A stretch of 64,000 nucleotides of DNA. It comes from Chitinophagaceae bacterium LGM1 (GTDB taxonomy: Bacteria > Bacteroidota > Bacteroidia > Chitinophagales > Chitinophagaceae). Positions 15,581-23,851 of the stretch are shown here, piece after piece (the first letter of the stretch is position 1; every line of letters starts with the position of its first letter). The notes under the pieces are model-generated. The model was not told the origin of the DNA. It ran no database searches and saw nothing but the letters and a program-made list of their open reading frames with translations. The DNA is taken from the NCBI GenBank assembly GCA_018604165.1, contig CP075895.1, positions 1,449,501 to 1,513,500 on the forward strand, written 5' to 3'. Both the position numbers and the translations under genes were made by a program.

Positions 15581-16727
15581 ATGCTGTTACTTCTTCGTAA
15601 ATTTTTATTTCGTTGTAGAGCGTGTCTCTTTCTACAGGTATTTTACCAACAGCAGTAATCAGACTACAAAGTTCTTCGGTACTTAATGATGGCGATTGTT
15701 CTTCTGAGCCAGCCATAGAGTATATCTTGGTCGTATCGTCTATTGTACCGTCCAAATCATTAACACCAAATGATAGAGTTAATTGTGCCGACTGCCTGCC
15801 CAACATAGGCCAGTATGCTTTCAGGTTGCGGAAGTTGTCCATAAACAAACGTGCTATGGCATACATACGCATATCTTCTATCACGGTTGTTTCGGGAATA
15901 TTCGACATGTCATTGTCCTGATTACGAAACTTCAACGGTATAAAGCAATTAAAACCGCCTGTTTCGTCCTGCAATGCACGCAATTTGCTCATATGATCAA
16001 CCCGATGCCAATAGCTTTCTATATGTCCGTATAGCATAGTGGCATTGCTATGCATCCCAAGTTTATGGGCTGTTTTGTGTATATCCAACCATCCTGCACC
16101 ATCTACCTTATCAGCGCATATTTGCTCACGTACTTCAGGATGAAAAATCTCTGCACCACCACCCGGCAGCGATTGTAAACCCGCTACTTGCATAGCTCTT
16201 AAACCTTCTTCGGTACTCACCTTAGCCTTACGAAACATATAGTCGAGCTCTACTGCCGTAAAGCCCTTGATGTGAATGTCTGGTCGTAATGCTTTTATCT
16301 TACTGATAACTTCACAGAAAAATTCAAGGTTCATCTTAGGATGCACACCGCCTACAATGTGTACTTCCGTTACAGGTTGCCCATCGTATTTGCGCACCAT
16401 GTCCAGCATCTGCTCAATGCTTAGCTCCCAACCTTCATCTCTGTTTTTATACAAACGAGAGTAGGAGCAGAAATTGCAAGTAAACACACAAACGTTCGTA
16501 GGTTCTATATGGAAATTTCTGTTGAAATACACTTTATTACCATGCAGCTTATTAGCAACATGTGCAGCCAATGCACCAACAAAACCTAGCTCACCTTTTT
16601 CAAAAAGCAGAACGCCTTCCTCGTCGGTAAGGCGTTCTTGGTTTATTACTTTATGTGCAATGCGTTGTAAATCTTTATCCGCAGGCAAATTATTGAAAAC
16701 GTCCTGGAGGTTTACCGTAGTTGTCAT
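15579..16727 (-). CDS. mqnE: Aminodeoxyfutalosine synthase (radical SAM)
   Basis: The product is 382 residues. The radical-SAM cluster motif is CVFTCNFC (Cys80, Cys84, Cys87). The segments PGGGAEIFHPEVR and SNATMLYGHIES fit MqnE rather than MqnC. MqnE joins carboxyvinyloxybenzoate to SAM-derived adenosine, an early step of the futalosine route to menaquinone. The start ATG overlaps the stop of the upstream protease gene (TAATG), so they are translated from one mRNA. No other mqn gene is in the window. Confidence 0.92.
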   Translation of the reverse strand: MTTTVNLQDVFNNLPADKDLQRIAHKVINQERLTDEEGVLLFEKGELGFVGALAAHVANKLHGNKVYFNRNFHIEPTNVCVFTCNFCSYSRLYKNRDEGWELSIEQMLDMVRKYDGQPVTEVHIVGGVHPKMNLEFFCEVISKIKALRPDIHIKGFTAVELDYMFRKAKVSTEEGLRAMQVAGLQSLPGGGAEIFHPEVREQICADKVDGAGWLDIHKTAHKLGMHSNATMLYGHIESYWHRVDHMSKLRALQDETGGFNCFIPLKFRNQDNDMSNIPETTVIEDMRMYAIARLFMDNFRNLKAYWPMLGRQSAQLTLSFGVNDLDGTIDDTTKIYSMAGSEEQSPSLSTEELCSLITAVGKIPVERDTLYNEIKIYEEVTA

Positions 16728-18079
16728 TATTGTACTATCACTTTTTTACTAACTATTCCCTCATTATACAGACATTGTATGGTGTACATGCCCTTGCCTG
16801 CATCTATAATATTAACACTCATTGTGCCTGATTGTTGATTAGTTACAGGTATTTGTTTTACCACTTGCCCCAGCATATTATTAATGGTTACTTGCTTCAA
16901 ACCGTTGCCATATGTAATAGTAAATATACCATTTGAGGGATTTGGTACTACGTCAATTTCATTTGTCATACTCACGTTCTCAACACCGGAAGGCCAACTA
17001 AACAGGTTAATATTCTTAGGTAGATTTATAGAACCGCCACCCGTTACAAATTCTGACTGCATGCGTGTTACCTGTCCTTTACTAAACATGGCCATGCAAG
17101 CATCATAAACATAGTCCATATAGTTCATAAACATTTCACCAGGGTTTGCATTAATACAACTTGCTTTGGGAAATGTAGGGCAGTTACTTTGGTTAGCATC
17201 ACTTTGACGCGGAGTGTCATCTACCCCATCGTCGTCATTGCAGTTGCCGTTTCCTACAGAAGTATTGCCCCATATATGATTAAGCGTAAAGAAGTGCCCG
17301 AATTCATGTACCATTGTACGCCCTTTATCGGCATTAACGAAAAATTGTTGGACTACACTGCTCCTTTTGCCGAAAGCCAAAAAGTCAACCACTACTCCCA
17401 TTAATCCGGGATCTCCTAACATTACACTTGCTAATTTAGGATTGTAAGCATACCCAAGTATTTCACCGCCAGAGCTAGTAGTGATATTGGTAATCCATAT
17501 ATTCAGGTAACGTGAATTATCCCAAGGGTCTAATCCACCTGCAGAAGTCCTTTTTAAAGAGTTATCTGTTTGTTCATATCCGGTAAAGCCTGCAGGTTTT
17601 ATCAGGATCTCAATACCAATAGTGCCAGAACCATCGGGCTTAGTGTGCGCTAATCCAAATGACATATCCGGGTTACCTTTCAAAGATGCAAAGGCAGATG
17701 GTATTGCATCTGTGTTTTGAGCATTAAAGTCAGTATTCAATACTTCTATCTGAGAAACAACACGGTTGTATAAACCCTGTGTGCCACCAATCTGGTCAAG
17801 TTGTGCTTGTGTCAACACCACGTGAAAAGCTAACGCAATTGAGTATTTGCTGGCAGTAGTTTTTTGTGTTGCATTATTTGCTTGCTCAGTGGCTAAGATA
17901 GCTGCACGCTGTTGTACGTCTTTTTCATATGCATCTAATTTTGCTTGGGCAGATGGGTCTTTTGCTATGATTGAATGTATCAACTCATCTGTCGCACACT
18001 TTTTTACATCCTGCGCCACAACTACTGTTGCTGCCATTAACAAACTGCAAAGGGCAGTACCTGCAAATAGTTTCTTCAT
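16727..18079 (-). CDS. Secreted M43 (pappalysin-like) zinc metalloprotease with T9SS sorting domain
   Basis: The ATG at 18079 gives 450 residues with a signal peptide ending VVVAQ (about 23). The extended zinc motif HEFGHFFTLNH is at 258-268 and the Met-turn (MNYMDY) near 318-323, as in family M43 (cytophagalysin). Residues 376-450 form a type A T9SS C-terminal domain: VVPNPSNGIFTI opens it, and GMYTI...KKVIVQ ends it. It should cross the inner membrane by Sec and the outer membrane by T9SS. Its place between a nuclease gene and mqnE, with a 1-base stop/start overlap to mqnE, is unusual. Confidence 0.92.
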   Translation of the reverse strand: MKKLFAGTALCSLLMAATVVVAQDVKKCATDELIHSIIAKDPSAQAKLDAYEKDVQQRAAILATEQANNATQKTTASKYSIALAFHVVLTQAQLDQIGGTQGLYNRVVSQIEVLNTDFNAQNTDAIPSAFASLKGNPDMSFGLAHTKPDGSGTIGIEILIKPAGFTGYEQTDNSLKRTSAGGLDPWDNSRYLNIWITNITTSSGGEILGYAYNPKLASVMLGDPGLMGVVVDFLAFGKRSSVVQQFFVNADKGRTMVHEFGHFFTLNHIWGNTSVGNGNCNDDDGVDDTPRQSDANQSNCPTFPKASCINANPGEMFMNYMDYVYDACMAMFSKGQVTRMQSEFVTGGGSINLPKNINLFSWPSGVENVSMTNEIDVVPNPSNGIFTITYGNGLKQVTINNMLGQVVKQIPVTNQQSGTMSVNIIDAGKGMYTIQCLYNEGIVSKKVIVQ

Positions 18080-18105
18080 GTAAGAATATTTATGCTTAAT
18101 TAATA

Positions 18106-18711
18106 TCACTTGTTTTCTCTGCTGTTTATTTCATCGCGTATGGTTATAGCACGTACATAGTCTTCTTGGTCAAGTACTTGTTGCAGTAACGTGTGCAATT
18201 CTTCCAGTTTCATGTTTTTCAGGTCGTGGTTGAAAGTATTAGCACCGGATGGCACTTTTTCTGCCCCTGCAATCGGTGTTGAGGTGCTGCTGTCTTCCGT
18301 ATTCTCCAAAAACATACCTGCAGCATCCAGTATATTTTCGTATGTATATATTTTACAACCTGAACGTACAGCCAATGCCAATGCATCAGATGTACGGGAG
18401 TCTATTTCTATCGTATTCTCTTCAGAGCGGCACACCAGTTTAGCAAAAAAGATGCCTTCTTCCAGTTTGTATATGATAACCTCTGCCAACTCTATGCCAA
18501 AAGTTGTCATGAAATTGGCAAATAAATCGTGTGTAAGGGGGCGGCTGGGTTGCATACGCTCCAATGCTACTGCAATAGCCTGTGCTTCAAACCCACCAAT
18601 GACAATGGGAAGCCTGCGTAGGCCATCTACTTCACCTAATACTACTGCATAAGAATGAGTCTGTGTAATACTGTGCGACAGGGCAACAATTTCCAGTTCT
18701 ATTTTTTTCAT
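18106..18711 (-). CDS. Bifunctional nuclease family protein (DUF151) with UVR motif
   Basis: The product is 201 residues. The N-terminal 1-135 is the BFN/DUF151 domain (LPIVIGGFEAQAIA, RTSDALALAVR). After a Ser/Thr-rich linker, residues 165-200 form a UvrB/UvrC-type helical hairpin (LEELHTLLQQVLDQEDY). DUF151 proteins were described as nucleases acting on both DNA and RNA; the UVR motif suggests docking to a repair or Clp-like partner. It is the first gene of the unit that continues with the protease and mqnE, 26 bases downstream. Confidence 0.88.
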   Translation of the reverse strand: MKKIELEIVALSHSITQTHSYAVVLGEVDGLRRLPIVIGGFEAQAIAVALERMQPSRPLTHDLFANFMTTFGIELAEVIIYKLEEGIFFAKLVCRSEENTIEIDSRTSDALALAVRSGCKIYTYENILDAAGMFLENTEDSSTSTPIAGAEKVPSGANTFNHDLKNMKLEELHTLLQQVLDQEDYVRAITIRDEINSRENK

Positions 18712-18783
18712 TCGTTATCTACCTCTTGCACGGCAAAAAAGGCTGGTGAAGTTACTTATTTTTTGTCAATATCTAAGGTTATA

Positions 18784-21294
18784 TTAAAAAAGTCTTGGTG
18801 CGTCTGTTTCGCCGTTGCTGTTTTCCAATACCAGTGATATTTCTTTCAAATCACTACCACCTATACGTGTGCCAATAGTCTTCCATCCGGTAACGTCAAT
18901 TGTCTCATGTAGCGGTACAATTTCTTCACTCAATTCCGACTTTTTCTTGCCAGTCCGCAGTATAACAATCGGTTCCGTTTTAGTTGTAACCAATTCAAGA
19001 TAATTACCATCACCTTCTTTGATGAAGCTGTATTTACTTTTCAAAGTTTGACTTTCAACCACAAAACGCTTGGCATAAAACTGTGCGCCTTTTTTATCGT
19101 AGTAGATGGCGGTTACAACTTTATCACGGGCAAATTTCTCAATGCGTATTACATCGTCTGCTTCAAATCGGTTGGTCAGCTCAAAATCGGTTATCTCGTA
19201 AGTGCCGTCTTTATAAAACGTTATAACACGGTCATTTTCATCAAAACTACCAAGCAACATGCCATTACCATCTTTGTTCAACCTGCCGATGGTATCATCG
19301 TACCATATTTTTTGTCCGGATAGGGTAGAGCGACCTTTTTCTTTTTGCTTAATGCCCTTGATAGGGTACTTTGTTACCTGATTACCTTGCGATGAACGGC
19401 CTTTGATTTCCAATTCCTCAAAATAATAATCCAGCACTTTTATCCTTGCTTTGCTGCCCGGCGATAAAGTGATGGTTACTACTTCTGCTTCACCATTAGC
19501 ATTGGCAGTAAAATATGCTACTTTACTATTAGGGTTGCCTTTTGTAAGGTCATACTCCTTATCGCGGGTGATGCCCGTTACATTAAAGCGTTTACCATAG
19601 GCAATGCCTGTTTTGCCGTCCACGTATATCATATTATACGTAGTTCGTTCATCATTCTTCTGGAAGGCGGCAAGGTAAATGATGTCTTTACCAACAAAAG
19701 TTTTATCAGCAACTTTCGTTATCATCATTTTACCATCTTTTCGGAAGACGATGATGTTGTCAAGGTCAGAACATTCAAAAGCAAATTCATCTTTCTTCAA
19801 CCCCGTACCAATGAAGCCCTCTTTGTAGTTGACGTACAGCTTGGCATTGGCAATGGCTATGTTTTGTACTTGTATGGTTTCAAATGGGCGTATTTCTGTT
19901 TTGCGCTCACGTCCTTTACCATGCTTTTTCAGCAAGCCCTCGTAGTAGGCTATAGCATAGTCATTCAGGTTGGCAATATTATTTTTTACTTCTTCAATAT
20001 TAGCTTCTACACCTTTTATATGTTCATCGGCCTTGAAAGAGTCAAATTTTGAAATACGTTTGATTTTTATTTCCGTCAGCCTCACAATATCTTCCTGCGT
20101 TATCTCTCTGCGGAATTTCTTTTTATAAGGTTTCAGCCCCGTATCTATGGCATTCAGTACGCCTTCCCAAGTTGTTTCTTCCTCTATATTTCGGTAAATG
20201 CGTTTTTCAATGAATATCTTTTCGAGTGATGAATAGTGCCAGTCGTCTTCCAGTTCGCCCAACTTTATTTCAAGCTCCCTTAGCAGTAGCTTTTTGGTAT
20301 GTTCTGCAGAATATTTCAGCAAGTCGGCAACACCTACAAACTGTGGTTTCTCGTCAATAATAACGCAGGCATTGGGCGATATAGATACCTCGCAATCGGT
20401 AAATGCATACAACGCGTCAATCGTTTGGTCGGTTGTAACGCCGGGGGCTAATTGTATAATAAGTTCTACGTCTTTGGCTGTATTGTCTGTTACGCTTTTT
20501 ATTTTGATTTTACCATTGTCATTCGCTTTCAGTATGCTGTCAACCAATTGCGATGTGGTAACTCCATAGGGCACGTCTTTTATGGCAAGTGTCTTTTTAT
20601 CTACTTCTTCTATATGCACCCTTACACGCACTTTGCCACCACGTCCACCATCATTGTAGTTGCTGACATCTATCATACCCCCCGTCAGGAAGTCGGGGTA
20701 CAGTTCAAACTTTCTGCCTTTCAGGTATTTGATGGCGGCTTCGAGCAGTTCGCAAAAGTTATGTGGCAATATTTTAGTAGATAGTCCTACGGCTATACCC
20801 TCTGCGCCCTGCGCCAATAGCAGCGGAAACTTCATGGGCAGCGTTACGGGTTCGTTCTTCCTGCCATCATAGCTTAGTTGCCAGCCCGTTGTCTTGCCAT
20901 TGAAAGCAACATCCAGCGCGAATTTTGACAAACGCCCCTCTATGTATCGTGGTGCAGCAGCACTATCGCCTGTGCGTACATCGCCCCAGTTACCTTGTGT
21001 ATCTATCAATAGGTCTTTCTGCCCCATGTTGGTAATGGCATCGCCAATAGATGCATCGCCATGCGGGTGGTACTGCATGGTTTGTCCTATCACGTTGGCT
21101 ATCTTGTTATACCTGCCATCGTCCATTTCCTTCATGGCGTGCAGTATACGGCGTTGCACGGGTTTTAGCCCGTCTTCAACCGCTGGTACGGCACGTTCCA
21201 ATATTACATAGCTGGCATAATCAAGAAACCAGTTTTGATACATATGGTTTATCAAAACCGACTGCTGCTCCTCATGATTGTTGTATTCAGGCAT
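18784..21294 (-). CDS. parC: DNA topoisomerase IV subunit A / type IIA topoisomerase
   Basis: The product is 836 residues, in the usual ParC range for the phylum. The catalytic tyrosine is Tyr117 in AAAPRYIEGRLS. The winged-helix domain (about 30-150), the tower/coiled coil (about 330-460) and a C-terminal beta-pinwheel (about 490-830) follow in order. It lacks a clear GyrA box, supporting ParC over GyrA. At the position of E. coli GyrA Ser83 there is Ala81 (HPHGDASIGD), while the Asp87 equivalent is kept. ParE is not in the window. It decatenates chromosomes after replication. Confidence 0.9.
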   Translation of the reverse strand: MPEYNNHEEQQSVLINHMYQNWFLDYASYVILERAVPAVEDGLKPVQRRILHAMKEMDDGRYNKIANVIGQTMQYHPHGDASIGDAITNMGQKDLLIDTQGNWGDVRTGDSAAAPRYIEGRLSKFALDVAFNGKTTGWQLSYDGRKNEPVTLPMKFPLLLAQGAEGIAVGLSTKILPHNFCELLEAAIKYLKGRKFELYPDFLTGGMIDVSNYNDGGRGGKVRVRVHIEEVDKKTLAIKDVPYGVTTSQLVDSILKANDNGKIKIKSVTDNTAKDVELIIQLAPGVTTDQTIDALYAFTDCEVSISPNACVIIDEKPQFVGVADLLKYSAEHTKKLLLRELEIKLGELEDDWHYSSLEKIFIEKRIYRNIEEETTWEGVLNAIDTGLKPYKKKFRREITQEDIVRLTEIKIKRISKFDSFKADEHIKGVEANIEEVKNNIANLNDYAIAYYEGLLKKHGKGRERKTEIRPFETIQVQNIAIANAKLYVNYKEGFIGTGLKKDEFAFECSDLDNIIVFRKDGKMMITKVADKTFVGKDIIYLAAFQKNDERTTYNMIYVDGKTGIAYGKRFNVTGITRDKEYDLTKGNPNSKVAYFTANANGEAEVVTITLSPGSKARIKVLDYYFEELEIKGRSSQGNQVTKYPIKGIKQKEKGRSTLSGQKIWYDDTIGRLNKDGNGMLLGSFDENDRVITFYKDGTYEITDFELTNRFEADDVIRIEKFARDKVVTAIYYDKKGAQFYAKRFVVESQTLKSKYSFIKEGDGNYLELVTTKTEPIVILRTGKKKSELSEEIVPLHETIDVTGWKTIGTRIGGSDLKEISLVLENSNGETDAPRLF

Positions 21295-21317
21295 TCCGCG
21301 CTATTTCTTTATGCGTG

Positions 21318-21325
21318 CAAATGTA
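21318..21325 (-). promoter_or_regulatory. Promoter -7 box TACATTTG for parC
   Basis: A perfect TAnnTTTG followed by GC, 23 bases upstream of the parC start. Confidence 0.55.
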
Positions 21326-21434
21326 TTTTTTATACACGAAACGTTAAAATATGTATGATATTAATCTTTATTAAGGGTTGGGCAATATACCCAATATGTA
21401 TTTTCTCCGTATTTTGCTCAAAATATTATTAGCT

Positions 21435-22037
21435 ATGAAATTAATAAAAGCCTCTATTGCAGCTACTACATTTTTAATGCTTGCATTTTCTGCCGATGCG
21501 CAACGTGTGCGTGTACTTGATGGCAGTATTGATGTACTGAAAGGAGTTAAGAAACTGAATATACAGTTTGACTACAGTAAAATGGGTGTGGGTAAGTTTG
21601 AAACAGAAGAAGAATACATCAGCAAAAAGAAAGAGGATTATAACAAAAAAGAATCGGGCAAGGGCGATGAATGGTCAAAATCATGGAAGGCCGACCGTAA
21701 AAACCGCTTCGAACCACAATTCAAAGAGCTTTTTGCAAAACACAGCGATATAAACATAGGCGACCATCCGAATGAAAAGTACACGCTCATCTTCAAGACA
21801 ACATTTACAGAGCCGGGTTTTAACGTATATATTACCCGAAAAAATGCAGAGATAGACGGTGAAGCCTGGATTGTTGAAACAGCTAATCCATCTAATGTGA
21901 TTGCAAAAATATCTGTTCAGAATTGTCCCGGTCGCACGTTTGGTGGTAATGACTACGATACTGGCGAACGCATACAGGAAGCCTATGCTGTAGCAGGTAA
22001 AGGTTTAGGTAAGTTTTTAGATAAAGAATTGAAGTAA
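21435..22037 (+). CDS. Hypothetical periplasmic protein
   Basis: The ATG at 21435 gives 200 residues with a clear signal peptide (MKLIKASIAA...FSADAQ). The mature part starts with a beta strand (RVRVLDGSIDVLKGVKKLNIQFDYS), then a very Lys/Glu-rich helix (about 55-85), then a sheet ending in a glycine-containing helix GKGLGKFLDKELK. I do not recognise a named family, though the layout is common among short exported Bacteroidota proteins. It is divergent from parC and ends in a strong terminator. Confidence 0.75.
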   Translation: MKLIKASIAATTFLMLAFSADAQRVRVLDGSIDVLKGVKKLNIQFDYSKMGVGKFETEEEYISKKKEDYNKKESGKGDEWSKSWKADRKNRFEPQFKELFAKHSDINIGDHPNEKYTLIFKTTFTEPGFNVYITRKNAEIDGEAWIVETANPSNVIAKISVQNCPGRTFGGNDYDTGERIQEAYAVAGKGLGKFLDKELK

Positions 22038-22059
22038 TAGGTAGCGGCAACCCCAAAGA

Positions 22060-22090
22060 ACAAATGCCACCTGTACAGGTGGCATTTGTT
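22060..22090 (+). terminator. Bidirectional terminator
   Basis: The stem ACAAATGCCACCTGT/ACAGGTGGCATTTGT is nearly loopless as drawn and is followed by TT on both sides. It lies between convergent genes and abuts the stop codon at 22090. Confidence 0.8.
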
Positions 22091-22605
22091 TATGAAGCAG
22101 TAGTAACCAGCCTGCTTGCCAGCCAGCTATCTTTCAGCGGTATCAGCCAATTGGTAAATAATTCTTTCTTTGTGTTTACGAGGTTGTTAAACAATGGTGT
22201 GTCCCAATTGATATAACCTTTCTCTAAAGCGTATTGTACTTGGTTCATGGGTAGCATTTCGGCTTTTTCTTTCACCAAAAATGTCAGCATCATACGGTCG
22301 AACATATTAACATCGTACTGTCGCTCTATGCTTTTCACAACCCTTACAGATGCATCGGTACTGCACCCGCTAACCTGTACATTTGTTTCGTCTGCTATTA
22401 TTACTATAAACTGCCCGAAGAGCAATTTTGCCCATCCCTTTACAGGTGCGCCATGTGCCTGCCATTGTGTATAAAACTGTAGTAGCTGTTCGTTTACCTC
22501 TGCTTCCTCACGCTCTATAAACCGCCTGTTGCTTTGATACACCCATACTCGCGAATTGTCTGATAATTCAGCAGGTATTATAGTTTGTAAAACACTTATA
22601 TCCAT
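22090..22605 (-). CDS. Conserved Bacteroidota protein (often mislabelled ABC transporter ATPase)
   Basis: The product is 171 residues. The opening SRVWVYQSNRRF, the central SGCSTDASVRVVKSIE and the ending FNNLVNTKKELFTNWLIPLKDSW match a small phylum-wide family that databases sometimes call ABC transporter ATPase. There is no Walker A, Walker B or ABC signature, so that name is not supported. No signal peptide or membrane helix is seen; it should be cytoplasmic. The role is unknown. A perfect -7 box ends 6 bases before the start codon. Confidence 0.75.
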   Translation of the reverse strand: MDISVLQTIIPAELSDNSRVWVYQSNRRFIEREEAEVNEQLLQFYTQWQAHGAPVKGWAKLLFGQFIVIIADETNVQVSGCSTDASVRVVKSIERQYDVNMFDRMMLTFLVKEKAEMLPMNQVQYALEKGYINWDTPLFNNLVNTKKELFTNWLIPLKDSWLASRLVTTAS

Positions 22606-22610
22606 AAGGG

Positions 22611-22618
22611 CAAAGTTA
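22611..22618 (-). promoter_or_regulatory. Promoter -7 box TAACTTTG, almost on the start codon
   Basis: A perfect TAnnTTTG followed by GC. Only 5 bases separate it from the ATG at 22605, so the expected transcript start lies at or beside the start codon. Confidence 0.5.
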
Positions 22619-22645
22619 CGTCAGTTTGCGTTAACGATAATATGA

Positions 22646-23017
22646 CTACGAGCCGGTAGGCTGTATGGTATTTGTTTCCACCATCAGCATAACGGTTTTC
22701 TTCGGGGCACGTGGTCTGTGCATCACACCTTTCGTTATTGTTACTCCCTGATTAGGGTTCAGTTCAATAGTCTGGTCTTCCAAATCTATCAGTAGCTGCC
22801 CTTCAAGCACAAAGAAAAATTCATCTTCATTTTCATGTTTATGCCAATGGTATTCGCCCTCTACTATACCAAGCCGCACTACGCTTTCATTCACCTGTGT
22901 CAGTGTTTGGTTGAACCATTTGTCGGTACAGTCTTTCACCATTTCTGTAACGTCCATGCGCTCCAAATGCTCGAACTTTATGTCAAGTTTAGTTATGTAA
23001 TTGTATTCTTTTTCCAT
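22646..23017 (-). CDS. Cupin domain protein
   Basis: The product is 123 residues. The single cupin barrel has the metal-binding pattern HWHKHENEDEFFFVLEG (three His and a Glu) and a second motif GVMHRPRA. The first lies near residues 57-73. Small cupins of this kind bind one divalent metal; function varies from isomerase to dioxygenase to sensor. It is the last gene of a minus-strand group with two iron-sulfur proteins, 27 bases after the upstream stop. Confidence 0.88.
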   Translation of the reverse strand: MEKEYNYITKLDIKFEHLERMDVTEMVKDCTDKWFNQTLTQVNESVVRLGIVEGEYHWHKHENEDEFFFVLEGQLLIDLEDQTIELNPNQGVTITKGVMHRPRAPKKTVMLMVETNTIQPTGS

Positions 23018-23044
23018 TGTTTGTATTGTATTACTTGCAAAACA

Positions 23045-23824
23045 TTATGCCAGCGACTTTGCCACCATTTCAGCGATGTCAAGCACGGCAACACTGTCTT
23101 CTTTTTCTTTATTCTTCACACCATCTGTAAGCATGGTGGTACAAAACGGACAGTTAGCGGCTATAATCGTAGCGCCGGTTTCCAATGCCTCTGCCGAACG
23201 CTCAAAGTTGATACGTGTATCGCCAGCTTCTTCTTCCTTAAACATCTGCGCGCCACCTGCACCGCAGCACAAGCCATTGGTTTTGCAGCGTTTCATCTCT
23301 ACCAGTTCTACATCCAATGCCTGCAATACGTCTCTGGGGGCTTCGTATATATTATTGCCACGCCCAAGATAGCAGCTATCGTGATAAGTGATTTTTTTGC
23401 CTTTAAACTCGCCACCTTCTTTCAGTCGCACACGACCGTCGTTTATCAGTTGTTGCAGGAAAGTTGTGTGGTGTATCACTTCATAGTCACCACCCAATGC
23501 GGGGTATTCGTTCTTCAACACATTAAAACAATGCGGGCAAGCGGTAACAATTTTCTTCACCCCATAAGCATTCATGGTCTGTATATTGTTATACGCCATC
23601 ATTTGAAACAGAAACTCATTACCGCTTCGGCGTGCAGGGTCGCCCGTACACATTTCTTCTTTGCCCAGTATGGCAAACTTCACACCCACTTTATCTAATA
23701 TTTGTGCAAATGCTTTGGTTATTTTTTGCGCTCTTTGGTCGAAGCTGCCGGCACATCCTACCCAAAACAACACCTCGGGTGTTTCGCCATTCGCAGCATA
23801 TTCCGCCATTGATTTTATATGCAT
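23045..23824 (-). CDS. Hdr-like (CCG domain) Fe-S protein
   Basis: The product is 259 residues. It has two Cys-rich CCG-type domains: GCAG...CTGDPAR...CPHC in the first half and HDSCYLGR...CCGAGGA...CPFC in the second, as in HdrB/HdrD and the GlpC/LutA group. Such subunits bind unusual Fe-S clusters and pass electrons to a disulfide or an organic acid. It is soluble and directly follows the membrane Fe-S subunit gene (27-base gap), so the two probably form one complex. The substrate is unknown. Confidence 0.88.
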   Translation of the reverse strand: MHIKSMAEYAANGETPEVLFWVGCAGSFDQRAQKITKAFAQILDKVGVKFAILGKEEMCTGDPARRSGNEFLFQMMAYNNIQTMNAYGVKKIVTACPHCFNVLKNEYPALGGDYEVIHHTTFLQQLINDGRVRLKEGGEFKGKKITYHDSCYLGRGNNIYEAPRDVLQALDVELVEMKRCKTNGLCCGAGGAQMFKEEEAGDTRINFERSAEALETGATIIAANCPFCTTMLTDGVKNKEKEDSVAVLDIAEMVAKSLA

Positions 23825-23851
23825 AATCTCTTAGTTCTGATTGTTAAATAA

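Noticed and set aside
22090-22605. ABC transporter ATPase label for the 171-residue protein
   Set aside because: There is no Walker A, Walker B or LSGGQ motif; the label in databases appears to be an inherited error.
22835-23698. 287-codon plus-strand frame opposite the cupin and Fe-S genes
   Set aside because: It crosses two solid genes on the other strand and reads as Cys/His/Phe-rich noise without a domain.
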